Shown: positions 15,838 to 23,661, counted from the first letter of the stretch. The stretch is DNA of 32,547 nt from VRUB01 sp046758085 (GCA_046758085.1 JBHHZP010000026.1:1-32547), one strand, 5' to 3'. Made by a program: numbers and translations. The notes: generated from the letters alone by a model not told the origin.

Positions 15838-16779
15838 CTACCCGCCCCCCGGCGAACACCGTGACACTCGGTAACCTACCCGGGGAAAATGAACCACTAC
15901 CTCAGCGACTCGCTCGTCGCGGCGGCGAATCGCCAACTGCTCGGCACTGACATGGACGATCTCGCCGACAACCGGCGGCCCGCCGCCGACATCATCCGGG
16001 GTTACAGTGACCTGCCCACCGGGCGTGAGGCCCTGGGGGTCGCCCGGATCGCTGTGCGTGCCGGTCTCCGACGTCGCTGAGCGCGCGATTGCCAGGGCCT
16101 CGTTGGCCGTCATGCGTGTGGGCTGGCCATGACCCAGAGCGCGCACCCGGTTCTCCCAGGCGAGCAGATTGGAAAACTCGCTCAGCAAATCAGGGCCGCC
16201 CGCGTAGCGGCCACGGATAAACCACACCACGTAATAGCACAGGGCATCAGGTAGACCTGGCTCGGCACCCAGCATGAAATCACGGCCGGTGCGCAGCCGC
16301 TGTTCCATCCACCCGAGCTGGGCTCGCAGTTGCGCCAGTATATGAGGTAGGTCCTGCTGCAACGCCTTGAGGTCGTAATTGGGTCCGAAGTAGAGTCGGC
16401 CCCGGTCGGCAGCAAACTCCTCCGGCAGTTCATCGGCCTGCGCGCCGAGAACCAGCGAGAGCGCGAGTGTGAAAAGCGGTCCGTCGGTCCAGCGACTGAT
16501 CCCCCACACCATGCCTGCGCCTCCACTCGGGTACAGGGTCGGCTGCGAACAGCGGCGCTCGAGTTCGCGGATTATGCATTGGCTATCGCAATAGATGTCA
16601 GCGCCGATCTGCATCACCGGCGTTCGACGGTAACCGCCCGTCAGTGGCATCAGCTCAGGCTTGGGTGGCAAGCGTGGAATCTCGACGGAACGCCATTCCA
16701 ACGCTTTCATTCCCAGTACCACCCGAACTTTCTCCGACACGGGTGACTGCGGATAGTGATGCAAGATGATGCCCGGCAT
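15838..16779 (-). CDS. Glutathione S-transferase family protein with C-terminal extension
   Basis: A 313-residue protein. The N-terminal thioredoxin-like GST domain opens IILHHYPQSPVSEKVRVVLGMK, with Ser in SPVSEK at the glutathione-activating position. Then RRTPVMQIGADIYCDSQCIIRELE provides the cis-Pro and the Asp-Ser glutathione contacts. A helical C-terminal GST domain runs to about residue 235. The last 70 residues (PGGQVTVTPDDVGGGPPVVGE onward) form a beta-rich extension not found in ordinary 200-220-residue GSTs. The ATG at 16779 has AGGG 7 bases upstream; a GTG at 16800 is less likely. The pentapeptide-repeat gene follows. Substrate unknown. Confidence 0.85.
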   Translation of the reverse strand: MPGIILHHYPQSPVSEKVRVVLGMKALEWRSVEIPRLPPKPELMPLTGGYRRTPVMQIGADIYCDSQCIIRELERRCSQPTLYPSGGAGMVWGISRWTDGPLFTLALSLVLGAQADELPEEFAADRGRLYFGPNYDLKALQQDLPHILAQLRAQLGWMEQRLRTGRDFMLGAEPGLPDALCYYVVWFIRGRYAGGPDLLSEFSNLLAWENRVRALGHGQPTRMTANEALAIARSATSETGTHSDPGDPQGLTPGGQVTVTPDDVGGGPPVVGEIVHVSAEQLAIRRRDERVAEVVVHFPRVGYRVSRCSPGGG

Positions 16780-16800
16780 GCGATTACCCTGACGAACCAC

Positions 16801-17189
16801 TTGCCCGCATGTAACACGGTAATGCGGATCAAGTAAAGCGATTTGACTACGCGGGCACGCCTAGGACTAATATCGCATGAACTCACACCAGAGAACGCAA
16901 AGATCGCAGAGCGAACTAACCGTTAAACACCGCCCGTGGCAACCCGCCCGCGGTGCAAAGTCTGACACCGCAGCCCCTTTGGGATCAGGCCAAAACCGCT
17001 TGATCTTCCTTTCTCTGTGTCCTCTGTGTGCTCAGTGGTGAAATATTCAGCTAGGGGCTCTTGCGTCCCCGATGCACGCAGGCGTGGTGGCCCAGGCGCC
17101 GGGAACACACGGGCTACAACCTTACCTGCGGCGTCACCGACCCGGCGTCGATGACGTTTTATTTCTGAATAAGTAATTGTTGCCCACGT
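16801..17189. other. Intergenic region upstream of the GST gene
   Basis: Noncoding stretch containing the palindromic repeat at 16885-17043 and otherwise no supported gene. It lies between the GST promoter side and the broken SYLF gene. Confidence 0.5.
16885..17043. repeat. Palindromic CTCTGTGTCCTCTGTG-type repeat
   Basis: The right arm (17007-17043) carries CTCTGTGTCCTCTGTG followed by TGCTCAGTGGTGAA. This purine/pyrimidine-biased repeat is seen between genes in many bacterial genomes. The left arm (16885-16912, CACCAGAGAACGCAAAGA onward) is a diverged inverted counterpart. In translation it gives the false peptide EHTEDTEK. No gene lies here. Confidence 0.55.
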
Positions 17190-17426
17190 CTATTTCTTGG
17201 GCACAAATTTGACCACCTGCGCACCCACAGATGCCTCATACATGAAGCCAGTCTTGGCCAGGGTGAAGACGGCTACGCCCCCGCTGTAGGTCGCGCTGCC
17301 CGAGGCGCCCGCCTCGACAGCGATTGTGGACACTTGTGCGGCTAACTCAAGGTTGCCACGCTTGAAACGCTCAAGCGCTTCCTTGTGCTCAAGGAAAATT
17401 ATCTCGCTAGGACGTGCGTTTCCATT
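17190..17426 (-). pseudogene. C-terminal remnant of a SYLF/YSC84-domain (lipid-binding) protein
   Basis: This minus-strand frame was found by hand translation. It stays open from 17426 to the TAG at 17190-17192 and reads NARPSEIIFLEHKEALERFK, then a stretch ending GFMYEASVGAQVVKFVPKK. This is the typical C-terminal third of SYLF (Ysc84/DUF) proteins, whose usual pattern is NARPxEVxFF, FKxGxxExxAQ, GVAVFTxxKxGLMYEASVGGQKFKF. About 78 residues remain. An in-frame TGA at 17427-17429 and the absence of a start show that the N-terminal two thirds are lost. A MITE-like element begins only 28 bases beyond the break. Confidence 0.7.
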
Positions 17427-17453
17427 TCACCGATTTCCCGCCATTGACCCTAA

Positions 17454-17677
17454 CCTGCATTTCTCACCGGGTATCGTCGCGAGGGTGTGGAGATGGCCGT
17501 GGCTACAAGGCGCGCGAGCGAAAATGCGCGGAGGCGTAGCTTGCACTACGTTGAGCACGTTTTCCGAGCGCAACGCCGTAGACGCGGGCACATACGCGGT
17601 CGCACGACCACATGGATGTGGGAGGTAGGATCGCGTCGGGAACAGTGATCGAGTAGATAGCTGGTGAGAAATGCAGG
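17454..17677. mobile_element. 224-bp MITE-like element with perfect 15-bp terminal inverted repeats
   Basis: CCTGCATTTCTCACC at 17454-17468 is exactly repeated in inverted form at 17663-17677. The flanks are CTAA (left) and CTAG (right), possibly a diverged target duplication. No transposase is encoded inside; the interior is GC-rich and has no ribosome-bound open frame. Its edge lies next to the truncated SYLF gene, so insertion or associated deletion may have broken that gene. Confidence 0.65.
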
Positions 17678-17809
17678 CTAGACCCGCGCGAGAATCTTGA
17701 TGCTCAGATCAGGCCGCAACCCATGGGCGCTGGCTCCGGCAGCCCGGGCGTGTGTTAAGGCAGCGCGGTTGACGGGCTTGTCGGTTACGAGTTATGTTTA
17801 CATATATAA

Positions 17810-17821
17810 GAAACCTGTTTC
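17810..17821. promoter_or_regulatory. Candidate IclR-type operator and promoter
   Basis: GAAACCTGTTTC is a palindrome (GAAAC-CT-GTTTC) seven bases before the IclR start codon. Just upstream, TTGTCG (17778-17783) and CATATA (17801-17806) are spaced 17 bases apart and could be -35 and -10 elements. Autoregulation by the IclR protein is inferred from position and symmetry. Confidence 0.4.
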
Positions 17822-17827
17822 GATATT

Positions 17828-18574
17828 ATGAAGCCTGAAACCCGAACCGCGGCGCGCGTGCTCGACGTGTTCGAGACCTTCGGCGCCAGCCGGGCACCGC
17901 TTTCGGTGAGTGAGATTGCGCGCGCCATCGGCGCACCGGTCAGCAGCTGTCATGCGTTGATTCGCACACTGCAAGGACGGGGCTACCTGTACTCGACAAC
18001 CTCGCGCCACCGGCTTTATCCGACCAGGCGCCTACATTACATCGCGCAAACGATCGCCGAGCATGACCCCTTGCTCGAGAGGATGGCGCCCGTACTCGGC
18101 CACCTGCGCGACCAGACACGCGAAACCGCAATCCTTGGAAAGCTTGATAATCATGCGGTTGTTTATCTCGAGGTCATGGAAGGCCTGCATACAGTGCGCT
18201 ATACCTCACGCGCGGGTGAACACAAGCCCTTGCATGCCAGTGCGATCGGCAAGGCACTCCTCAGCATGCTGGAAGATGAGCCGCTCGCCGAGCTCCTGCG
18301 TGACATCAAGCTTCCTGCTATCACGGCTAAGACCCTCACCGATCCCCGGCGCTTGCGCGCCGATTTGCGCGAATCCGCCGCGCGCGGTTACTTCATCACC
18401 CGCGGCGAGAACGTTGCTGACGTAATGGCCATCGCCGTGCCCCTGGCGATTGACGAAGAGGTGGTCGGTATTGCCGTGGCCGGCCCCATCCATCGCATGG
18501 AAGCAAACTTGGGCAGCTACGTGCAGCAATTGCAAGCAGCGCGGCAGGCGCTTTCATCCGGGCATGGTGGGTAA
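17828..18574 (+). CDS. IclR-family transcriptional regulator
   Basis: A 248-residue regulator. The N-terminal winged helix-turn-helix covers residues about 7-70 (AARVLDVFETFG, then LSVSEIARAIGAPVSSCHALIRTLQGRGYL). The C-terminal ligand-binding IclR domain follows (VVYLEVMEGLHTVRYTSRAGEHKPLHASAIGKALLS and GYFITRGENVADVMAIAVPL). IclR proteins usually sense an organic acid or aromatic intermediate and control the adjacent catabolic genes. The stop codon overlaps the start of the following crotonase gene by one base (TAATG), so it is the first gene of the mutase operon. The effector is probably a substrate or intermediate of that pathway. Confidence 0.93.
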   Translation: MKPETRTAARVLDVFETFGASRAPLSVSEIARAIGAPVSSCHALIRTLQGRGYLYSTTSRHRLYPTRRLHYIAQTIAEHDPLLERMAPVLGHLRDQTRETAILGKLDNHAVVYLEVMEGLHTVRYTSRAGEHKPLHASAIGKALLSMLEDEPLAELLRDIKLPAITAKTLTDPRRLRADLRESAARGYFITRGENVADVMAIAVPLAIDEEVVGIAVAGPIHRMEANLGSYVQQLQAARQALSSGHGG

Positions 18575-19356
18575 TGGGTAAGCCGCGTCTGCTCTTGACG
18601 GAAGTGCGCGACGGTGTGCTGCGTGTCACCATCAATCGCCCGGAGAAGCGCAATGCCCTGAGCCGTGCTGTTCTCGACGAGCTGCGTGAGACCTTCACCA
18701 CAGCCACCGACGATACGCACCTGTTGATCGCGGTTCTTCGCGGTGCCGGGGACAAGAGCTTCGCGGCCGGCGGCGATCTGCGCGACCTCAGCAGCGTGCG
18801 CACGCGACGGCAGATAGCCGAGATGACCGCCGAGGCGCGGGCCGCGCTCGATGCGATACGGTGCTTTCCGCTGCCGGTGGTGGCAGCACTCAATGGCGAT
18901 GCGTTGGGCGGGGGCGCCGAACTCGCCGTGGCGTGTGATTTCCGGGTGTTCGCGGTCCACGCTCGCATCGGGTTTATTCACGGGCGCCTCAATATTGCGA
19001 CCGCATGGGGTGGCGGTATTGATGCGCTACAGCTCCTCGGGACTGCGACCGGTTTGCGCCTCCTCAGCCGCGCCGAGCTCCTCGACGCCGCGACGGCACT
19101 GGCGATCGGCTTGGCAGACGTCGTCGCAAGCCAAGGAGAGGACCTCGACGACGCGCTCCAGCGATTTCTCGAACCACTCCTGCGTCAGGCGCCACAGGTG
19201 CTACGCGCGTTCAAAGCGCTGGCCCTGCAGACGCGATTGGCGCGCCCGCGCAAGGAGCTTGTAGACCTGGAGACAAAATTGTTCAGCGACACCTGGGTGC
19301 ACCCGGACCACTGGGCGGCGGCCGACAAGATCCTTGAGCCCGAGGGTAAGTCGTGA
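18574..19356 (+). CDS. Crotonase-fold enzyme, possibly acyl-CoA decarboxylase (ECHDC1-like)
   Basis: A 260-residue enoyl-CoA hydratase-superfamily protein. The oxyanion segments are LRGAGDKSFAAGGDLRDL and LNGDALGGGAELAVACDF. In place of the usual catalytic Glu region it has IGFIHGRLNIATAWGGGIDALQLLG. The WGGG-type segment and the ending LVDLETKLFSDTWVHPDHWAAADK recall ethylmalonyl-/methylmalonyl-CoA decarboxylases of the ECHDC1 type rather than hydratases; this is from memory and not certain. It is translationally coupled to IclR upstream and overlaps the mutase gene by four bases downstream (GTGA). Alternative: an enoyl-CoA hydratase acting after the mutase. Confidence 0.8.
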   Translation: MGKPRLLLTEVRDGVLRVTINRPEKRNALSRAVLDELRETFTTATDDTHLLIAVLRGAGDKSFAAGGDLRDLSSVRTRRQIAEMTAEARAALDAIRCFPLPVVAALNGDALGGGAELAVACDFRVFAVHARIGFIHGRLNIATAWGGGIDALQLLGTATGLRLLSRAELLDAATALAIGLADVVASQGEDLDDALQRFLEPLLRQAPQVLRAFKALALQTRLARPRKELVDLETKLFSDTWVHPDHWAAADKILEPEGKS

Positions 19357-20999
19357 CCGACGCGAAACCCGGCCGCACCGCGAGCATGCGAGCGCATTTG
19401 GAGCAGCGACAGCCTGGAATGCCTTCGGCACAAACACCATCGGCCATCGAGATTCCGGTCGTGCTCACGCCCGACATGGTATCGACGCGGGATTCGAGCC
19501 TACCAGGCGAGTACCCGTTCACCCGGGGGATTTTTGCCGAGGGTTACCGCCGCCGGCTGTGGACCTTCCGCCAGTATTCCGGGTTCGGCTCCGCCGAGGA
19601 GACCAACGCACGTTACCGCTTCCTGCTTGATCGGGGGCAAAGCGGGTTGTCGGTGGCCTTGGACCTGCCGACCCAGTGCGGCTATGACCCGGTCGACCCG
19701 ATGGCGCGGCCAGAGATCGGCAAGGTCGGGGTCTCGCTCTCAAATCTCTCGGAGGCCGAGATCCTCTTTGACGGTATTGATCTCAGCCGTATCTCGACGT
19801 CTTTTACCATCAATGGCACCGCGGCCATGATCTACGCGATGTACCTCGCGGTTGCCGACAAGCACGGCGTACCGCGCGAGCAACTAACGGGAACCATTCA
19901 AAACGACATATTAAAGGAGTACGTCGCACGCGGTACCTGGATCTTTCCCGTGCGCCCGTCGATGCGATTGATCGCCGACACGGTGCTGTTCTCCAACGAC
20001 GAAACCCCAAGATTTAATCCCATCAGTATCGCCGGCGCGCACTTTCGCGATGCCGGGGTAACCGCGGTCGAGGAGATGGGCTACACGCTGGCAGACGGGC
20101 TCGCCTACGTGGATGAGTTGGTCAAGCGCGGCGGCGACGTCAACCAGTTCGCGCGGCGTCTGAGCTTCTTCTTTTATGTGCATATGGACTTTTTCGAGGA
20201 GATCTGCAAGTTCCGGGCTGGACGCCGTCTTTGGGCCCGATTGTTGAAAGAGCGTTACGCAGTAACAAACCCCGGCGCCCTGCGCTTTCGCTTTGGTGTC
20301 GTGTGCGGTGGATCCTCGCTCACGGCGGCACAACCCTACAACAACATCGTGCGCGTCGGCATAGAGAATATGGCCGCGGTACTCGGCGGCGCGCAGTCCA
20401 TATTTACCTGTGCCTACGATGAGGCCTTCCAGATTCCGACCGAAAAAAGCGCCGAGCTTGCGCTACGCACGCAGCAGATCGTGGCCTATGAAAGCGGAGT
20501 CGCGCGCACGGTGGACCCACTGGGAGGCAGTTACCTCGTTGAGTGGCTCACCGATCGCATGGAGCAGGAGATCGAAAAAGTCATCAGGGAGATCGAGGAG
20601 TACGGCGGAGCCGTCAAAGCCATCGAGGAGGGCTACCTGCAGATGCGCACGGCGCAGCGTGCTCGAGCGCGCAAGCAATCCACCGATAGCGGCGAGCAGG
20701 TCATTGTCGGAGAAAACTATTTTCGTTGTGCGGATCAGAAGAATGATTTCGGCGAGGTCTTCCATCTGGATCCGCAGTCTGTTAAGCGCGTGTTGCAAAA
20801 GTACGAACAAGTAAGGGATCGGCGCGACGACAAGGCCGTCACCCGTGTGCTCAACCGCCTCGGAGAAGCGGCGGCCAGGGACAGCGAGAACCTGATGCCT
20901 TACCTGATCGAGTGCTGCCACGCCTACGCCACCATCGGCGAGATGGTAGCGGCGCTGAAGCGCCAGTGGGGCGAGTTCGCCGAGCCCGTGCGGTTTTAA
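19353..20999 (+). CDS. B12-dependent acyl-CoA mutase, large (catalytic) subunit
   Basis: A 548-residue TIM-barrel subunit of the methylmalonyl-CoA mutase family, which rearranges acyl-CoA carbon skeletons using adenosylcobalamin. By my alignment to P. shermanii mutase, Tyr89 (here Tyr75 in WTFRQYSGFG), Arg207 (Arg193 in KEYVARGTW) and His244 (His230) are all kept, so a carboxylated acyl-CoA substrate is likely. Other pocket positions differ: the YxTM segment is FAEG, the usual HTQT segment is RFGVVCGG with about two extra residues, and LHTNS is IFTCA. The B12-binding domain is absent and encoded by the separate gene at 21035. The start is GTG, overlapping the crotonase stop. It could act on methylmalonyl-, ethylmalonyl- or another branched dicarboxylyl-CoA. 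Confidence 0.9.
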   Translation: MTDAKPGRTASMRAHLEQRQPGMPSAQTPSAIEIPVVLTPDMVSTRDSSLPGEYPFTRGIFAEGYRRRLWTFRQYSGFGSAEETNARYRFLLDRGQSGLSVALDLPTQCGYDPVDPMARPEIGKVGVSLSNLSEAEILFDGIDLSRISTSFTINGTAAMIYAMYLAVADKHGVPREQLTGTIQNDILKEYVARGTWIFPVRPSMRLIADTVLFSNDETPRFNPISIAGAHFRDAGVTAVEEMGYTLADGLAYVDELVKRGGDVNQFARRLSFFFYVHMDFFEEICKFRAGRRLWARLLKERYAVTNPGALRFRFGVVCGGSSLTAAQPYNNIVRVGIENMAAVLGGAQSIFTCAYDEAFQIPTEKSAELALRTQQIVAYESGVARTVDPLGGSYLVEWLTDRMEQEIEKVIREIEEYGGAVKAIEEGYLQMRTAQRARARKQSTDSGEQVIVGENYFRCADQKNDFGEVFHLDPQSVKRVLQKYEQVRDRRDDKAVTRVLNRLGEAAARDSENLMPYLIECCHAYATIGEMVAALKRQWGEFAEPVRF

Positions 21000-21034
21000 G
21001 TCTGGTGTGAGGCTGTCCGGAAGAGAATCGTGAA

Positions 21035-21433
21035 ATGAGCTTGAAGGGCAAGCGGTTCTTGATCGCGAAGCCGGGGCTCGACGGTCACGACGTCGGCGCT
21101 AAGGTCATCGCCCTGGCACTGCGCGATGCCGGGGCAGAGGTCATCTACACCGGCCTGCGAAAAAGCCCCGAGTATATAGCACGGGTGGCCGCACAAGAGG
21201 ATGTAGACGCTATCGGTCTCAGCATCCTGTCCGGCAGCCATACGGAGCTTGTGCGGGACACCATCAGGTGCCTGCGCGAGTTGGATGCGGCGGACAAGCC
21301 GGTGTTCGTTGGCGGAACGATCCCGATCGAGGACCAGCGTATGCTGAAGGATGCCGGCGTGCGCGAGGTGTTCACCGCCGACATGCGTGTTGAGGATGTG
21401 CTTGCGGTCATCGACCGCGCCTTTGCATCATGA
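21035..21433 (+). CDS. B12-binding subunit of acyl-CoA mutase
   Basis: A 132-residue Rossmann-like cobalamin-binding domain, homologous to the C-terminal domain of methylmalonyl-CoA mutase. It carries the complete base-off/His-on signature: DGHDVG (the His ligates cobalt), SILSGSH, and VGGTIP. GGAAGAG precedes the ATG. It lies 35 bases after the large-subunit gene and overlaps the CoA-transferase gene by four bases (ATGA). The length equals that of stand-alone small subunits in Archaea and of split bacterial mutases. It must pair with the catalytic subunit to form the active enzyme. Confidence 0.95.
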   Translation: MSLKGKRFLIAKPGLDGHDVGAKVIALALRDAGAEVIYTGLRKSPEYIARVAAQEDVDAIGLSILSGSHTELVRDTIRCLRELDAADKPVFVGGTIPIEDQRMLKDAGVREVFTADMRVEDVLAVIDRAFAS

Positions 21434-22578
21434 CATCGACGACCACAGATCAGGGACCGCTGTCCAGCATTCGCGTGCTGGAGGTGACGCACATGCTAGC
21501 CGGGCCTTACTGTGGAATGTTGCTGGCCGATCTGGGTGCCGATGTCATCAAGGTGGAATCCCCCCAGGGCGACATTGCGCGGCGCGTCGGTCCGCACCAC
21601 ATCGGGCCGCACAATGTCTACTTTGCCAGTCTCAACCGGAGCAAGTGCAGCGTCTGCCTCGACCTGGGAACCGCCGCGGGCCAGTCGGCCCTAGGCGAGC
21701 TCGCCACCAGCGCGCACGCCCTGATCACCAACATGCGTCCGGCGATCATAAGAAAGCTTGGCCTTACGTACGAACAGCTGAAGCGCTGGAACGAGCGTCT
21801 GGTGTGTGTCGCGTTGACCGGCTACGGGCTCACGGGCCCGTACGCGGAGCGGCCTGCCTATGACTATGTGATCCAGGCGATGGCGGGCGTCATGGCGTTG
21901 ACCGGGGACCCGGACGGACCGCCGACCAAGGCAGGTTATTCGGTCGTCGACAACTCGGCCGGCATCATGGGTGCGGTCGGGCTGCTGGCGAAAATCATTG
22001 AGGGCAAAGGCGGGCAGGTGGACATTTCGCTCTACGATGTGGTGCTCTCACAGCTTAACTACCTGGCCGCGGCCTACCTGAACGCGGGAGAGCGCCCGCG
22101 ACGATATCCGAGCGGCGGCCATCCTTACTTCGTCCCGGCGCAAGTCTTCCCCACTCGCGATGGTTATCTGGCGCTCTTTATCAGTCACGATCAGTTCTGG
22201 CAACGCTTCGCCGATGAGGTAAACAAACCGCAGTGGCGCTCCGACCCACGCTTTGCAACCATGAAGGGCCGCAGCGCCAACCGCGAACTTGTGGTGAGCG
22301 CGGTCGAGACCTTGCTGAAGATCGACGATACCGCGCGCTGGGTCGAGCGGCTCGGCAGGCTGGATATCGTGGTGGCCGGTGTAGAAACACTGGAACGCGC
22401 CCTTGAGGGCGATCTTGCCGCCACGCGCGCTATGATCGACACGATCCATACCCCCGACGGCGACTTCCGCCTTGTGGGTAATCCCATCAAGCTTTCAGGC
22501 TATGAAGCCCACCACCGCCCGCCACCGCTGCTGGGCGAACATACTCATGAGATCCTCACGTACAAGAGCCGGGCATGA
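21430..22578 (+). CDS. CaiB/BaiF-type family III CoA-transferase
   Basis: A 382-residue cytoplasmic enzyme moving CoA between organic acids. Typical family segments are LEVTHMLAGPYCGMLLADLGADVIKVE, NRSKCSVCLDLG, GYGLTGPYAERPAYDYVIQAMAG, and VVDNSAG, where Asp174 matches the aspartate that forms the acyl-aspartyl anhydride in formyl-CoA transferase. HPYFVPAQVFPTRDGYLAL follows. It is the last gene of the tightly overlapping IclR-crotonase-mutase operon and probably activates the acid that the mutase rearranges, or recycles CoA from its product. Donor and acceptor are unknown. Confidence 0.93.
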   Translation: MTSTTTDQGPLSSIRVLEVTHMLAGPYCGMLLADLGADVIKVESPQGDIARRVGPHHIGPHNVYFASLNRSKCSVCLDLGTAAGQSALGELATSAHALITNMRPAIIRKLGLTYEQLKRWNERLVCVALTGYGLTGPYAERPAYDYVIQAMAGVMALTGDPDGPPTKAGYSVVDNSAGIMGAVGLLAKIIEGKGGQVDISLYDVVLSQLNYLAAAYLNAGERPRRYPSGGHPYFVPAQVFPTRDGYLALFISHDQFWQRFADEVNKPQWRSDPRFATMKGRSANRELVVSAVETLLKIDDTARWVERLGRLDIVVAGVETLERALEGDLAATRAMIDTIHTPDGDFRLVGNPIKLSGYEAHHRPPPLLGEHTHEILTYKSRA

Positions 22579-22586
22579 CGACCCGC

Positions 22587-22890
22587 GCGAAGCCCTGGCG
22601 CCGCAAGCAATACGTCGCGTCCCTGTCAGGCGATTGCCTTTTAGCTTGGTAAGCAGGGAGAATGTTAGGAAGCAAGTAAAGGACGTTGGGTATTGCGCGC
22701 AGCGACTGGCGGAGCGCGGCTAACGCGGCCAACAGGCCCGAAGGGGGCGCGCCAGGATGGGTGCGCTCCGAGCGCCGCAACACGGAGGGCGCGTCGCTCG
22801 GCCGGCCGCGTCAGCCGAAACAAGCGAAGCCCTGGAGCTGCAAGCAATACCCAGCGTCCATGTGAGGCGATTGCCTTATAGCCTGGTAAG
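22587..22890. repeat. Composite repeat: 67-bp direct repeats around a GC-rich palindrome
   Basis: Direct repeats at 22587-22653 and 22824-22890 match at about 58 of 67 positions. Between them, the left arm starting GGACGTTGGGTATTGC (22681) pairs with GCAATACCCAGCGTCC (22844-22859). GGCTAACGCGGCC (22718-22730) pairs with GGCCGCGTCAGCC (22804-22816). An inner hairpin lies near 22746-22770. Both strands give low-complexity Ala/Arg peptides, so no gene is supported. It separates the mutase operon from deoC. Confidence 0.75.
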
Positions 22891-22974
22891 TGAGCCTTTC
22901 TCTGCCTGTATCGCAACTCGCAGCATGGTCAAATTTTATCGTGTCCCAGTTTATAAGGTGTCGCCAGTGCGGTT

Positions 22975-23661
22975 ATGGCCCCAGCGGAACTCGCCAAGAT
23001 AATCGATCATACGGCACTGAGGCCCGAGACCACCGAGGCGCAGATCCTGCAACTTTGTGCGGAAGCACGCGAGTTTGGCTTCGGTGCGGTTTGCGTCGCC
23101 CCCGCCTGGGTAGCGCTGGCAGTGGAGCAACTGGCAAACACGCGGGTCAAGACGGTGAGCGTTGTGGGCTTCCCGCACGGCGACACGCTGTCGACCGTGA
23201 AGGCGATTGAGGCGAGCCAGGCAATAGCCGGCGGCGCACAGGAGCTGGACATGGTGATACGCGTAGGCGCATTGAAATCGGGCAAGGACCAGGTCGTGCT
23301 GCAAGACATTCGCACCGTGGTCGGAGCGGCGCGGCAAAGGGCGGGCACCCTCGTCAAGGTGATCCTGGAAACCGCCCTGCTGAGCGAAAGCGAGAAGGTG
23401 CTCGGGTGCCGGCTTGCCGCACAGGGCGGCGCCGACTTTGTAAAGACCTCCACCGGCTTTGCGGCAGGCGGTGCGACGGTATACGACGTTTCGCTCCTGC
23501 GGCGCACGGTCGGTGATCGCCTAGGCGTAAAAGCGGCCGGTGGAATCCGTGATCTTGCCACGGCGCTCGCCATGGTCAAGGCCGGCGCCAGCCGCCTGGG
23601 CTGCTCGTCGTCGGTGGCCATCATGCAAGCATTTACCACCAATGAGCCGCCACGTGCCTGA
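22975..23661 (+). CDS. deoC: Deoxyribose-phosphate aldolase
   Basis: A 228-residue class I aldolase that splits 2-deoxyribose 5-phosphate into glyceraldehyde 3-phosphate and acetaldehyde, in cytoplasmic nucleoside catabolism. Visible active-site residues are Asp92 in GAQELDMVIRVG, the Schiff-base Lys157 in GADFVKTSTGF, and Lys186 in GVKAAGGIRD. Length and sequence are normal for the family. The ATG has only a distant AAGG, but the N-terminus (LAKIIDHTAL) fits the family. It lies almost 400 bases beyond the CoA-transferase gene behind a repeat, so it is probably a separate transcript. No other deo genes are nearby. Confidence 0.95.
   Translation: MAPAELAKIIDHTALRPETTEAQILQLCAEAREFGFGAVCVAPAWVALAVEQLANTRVKTVSVVGFPHGDTLSTVKAIEASQAIAGGAQELDMVIRVGALKSGKDQVVLQDIRTVVGAARQRAGTLVKVILETALLSESEKVLGCRLAAQGGADFVKTSTGFAAGGATVYDVSLLRRTVGDRLGVKAAGGIRDLATALAMVKAGASRLGCSSSVAIMQAFTTNEPPRA

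Noticed and set aside
22665..22916. Short frames on both strands in the repeat behind the CoA-transferase
   Set aside because: Both strands give similar low-complexity Ala/Arg/Pro peptides because the DNA is palindromic.
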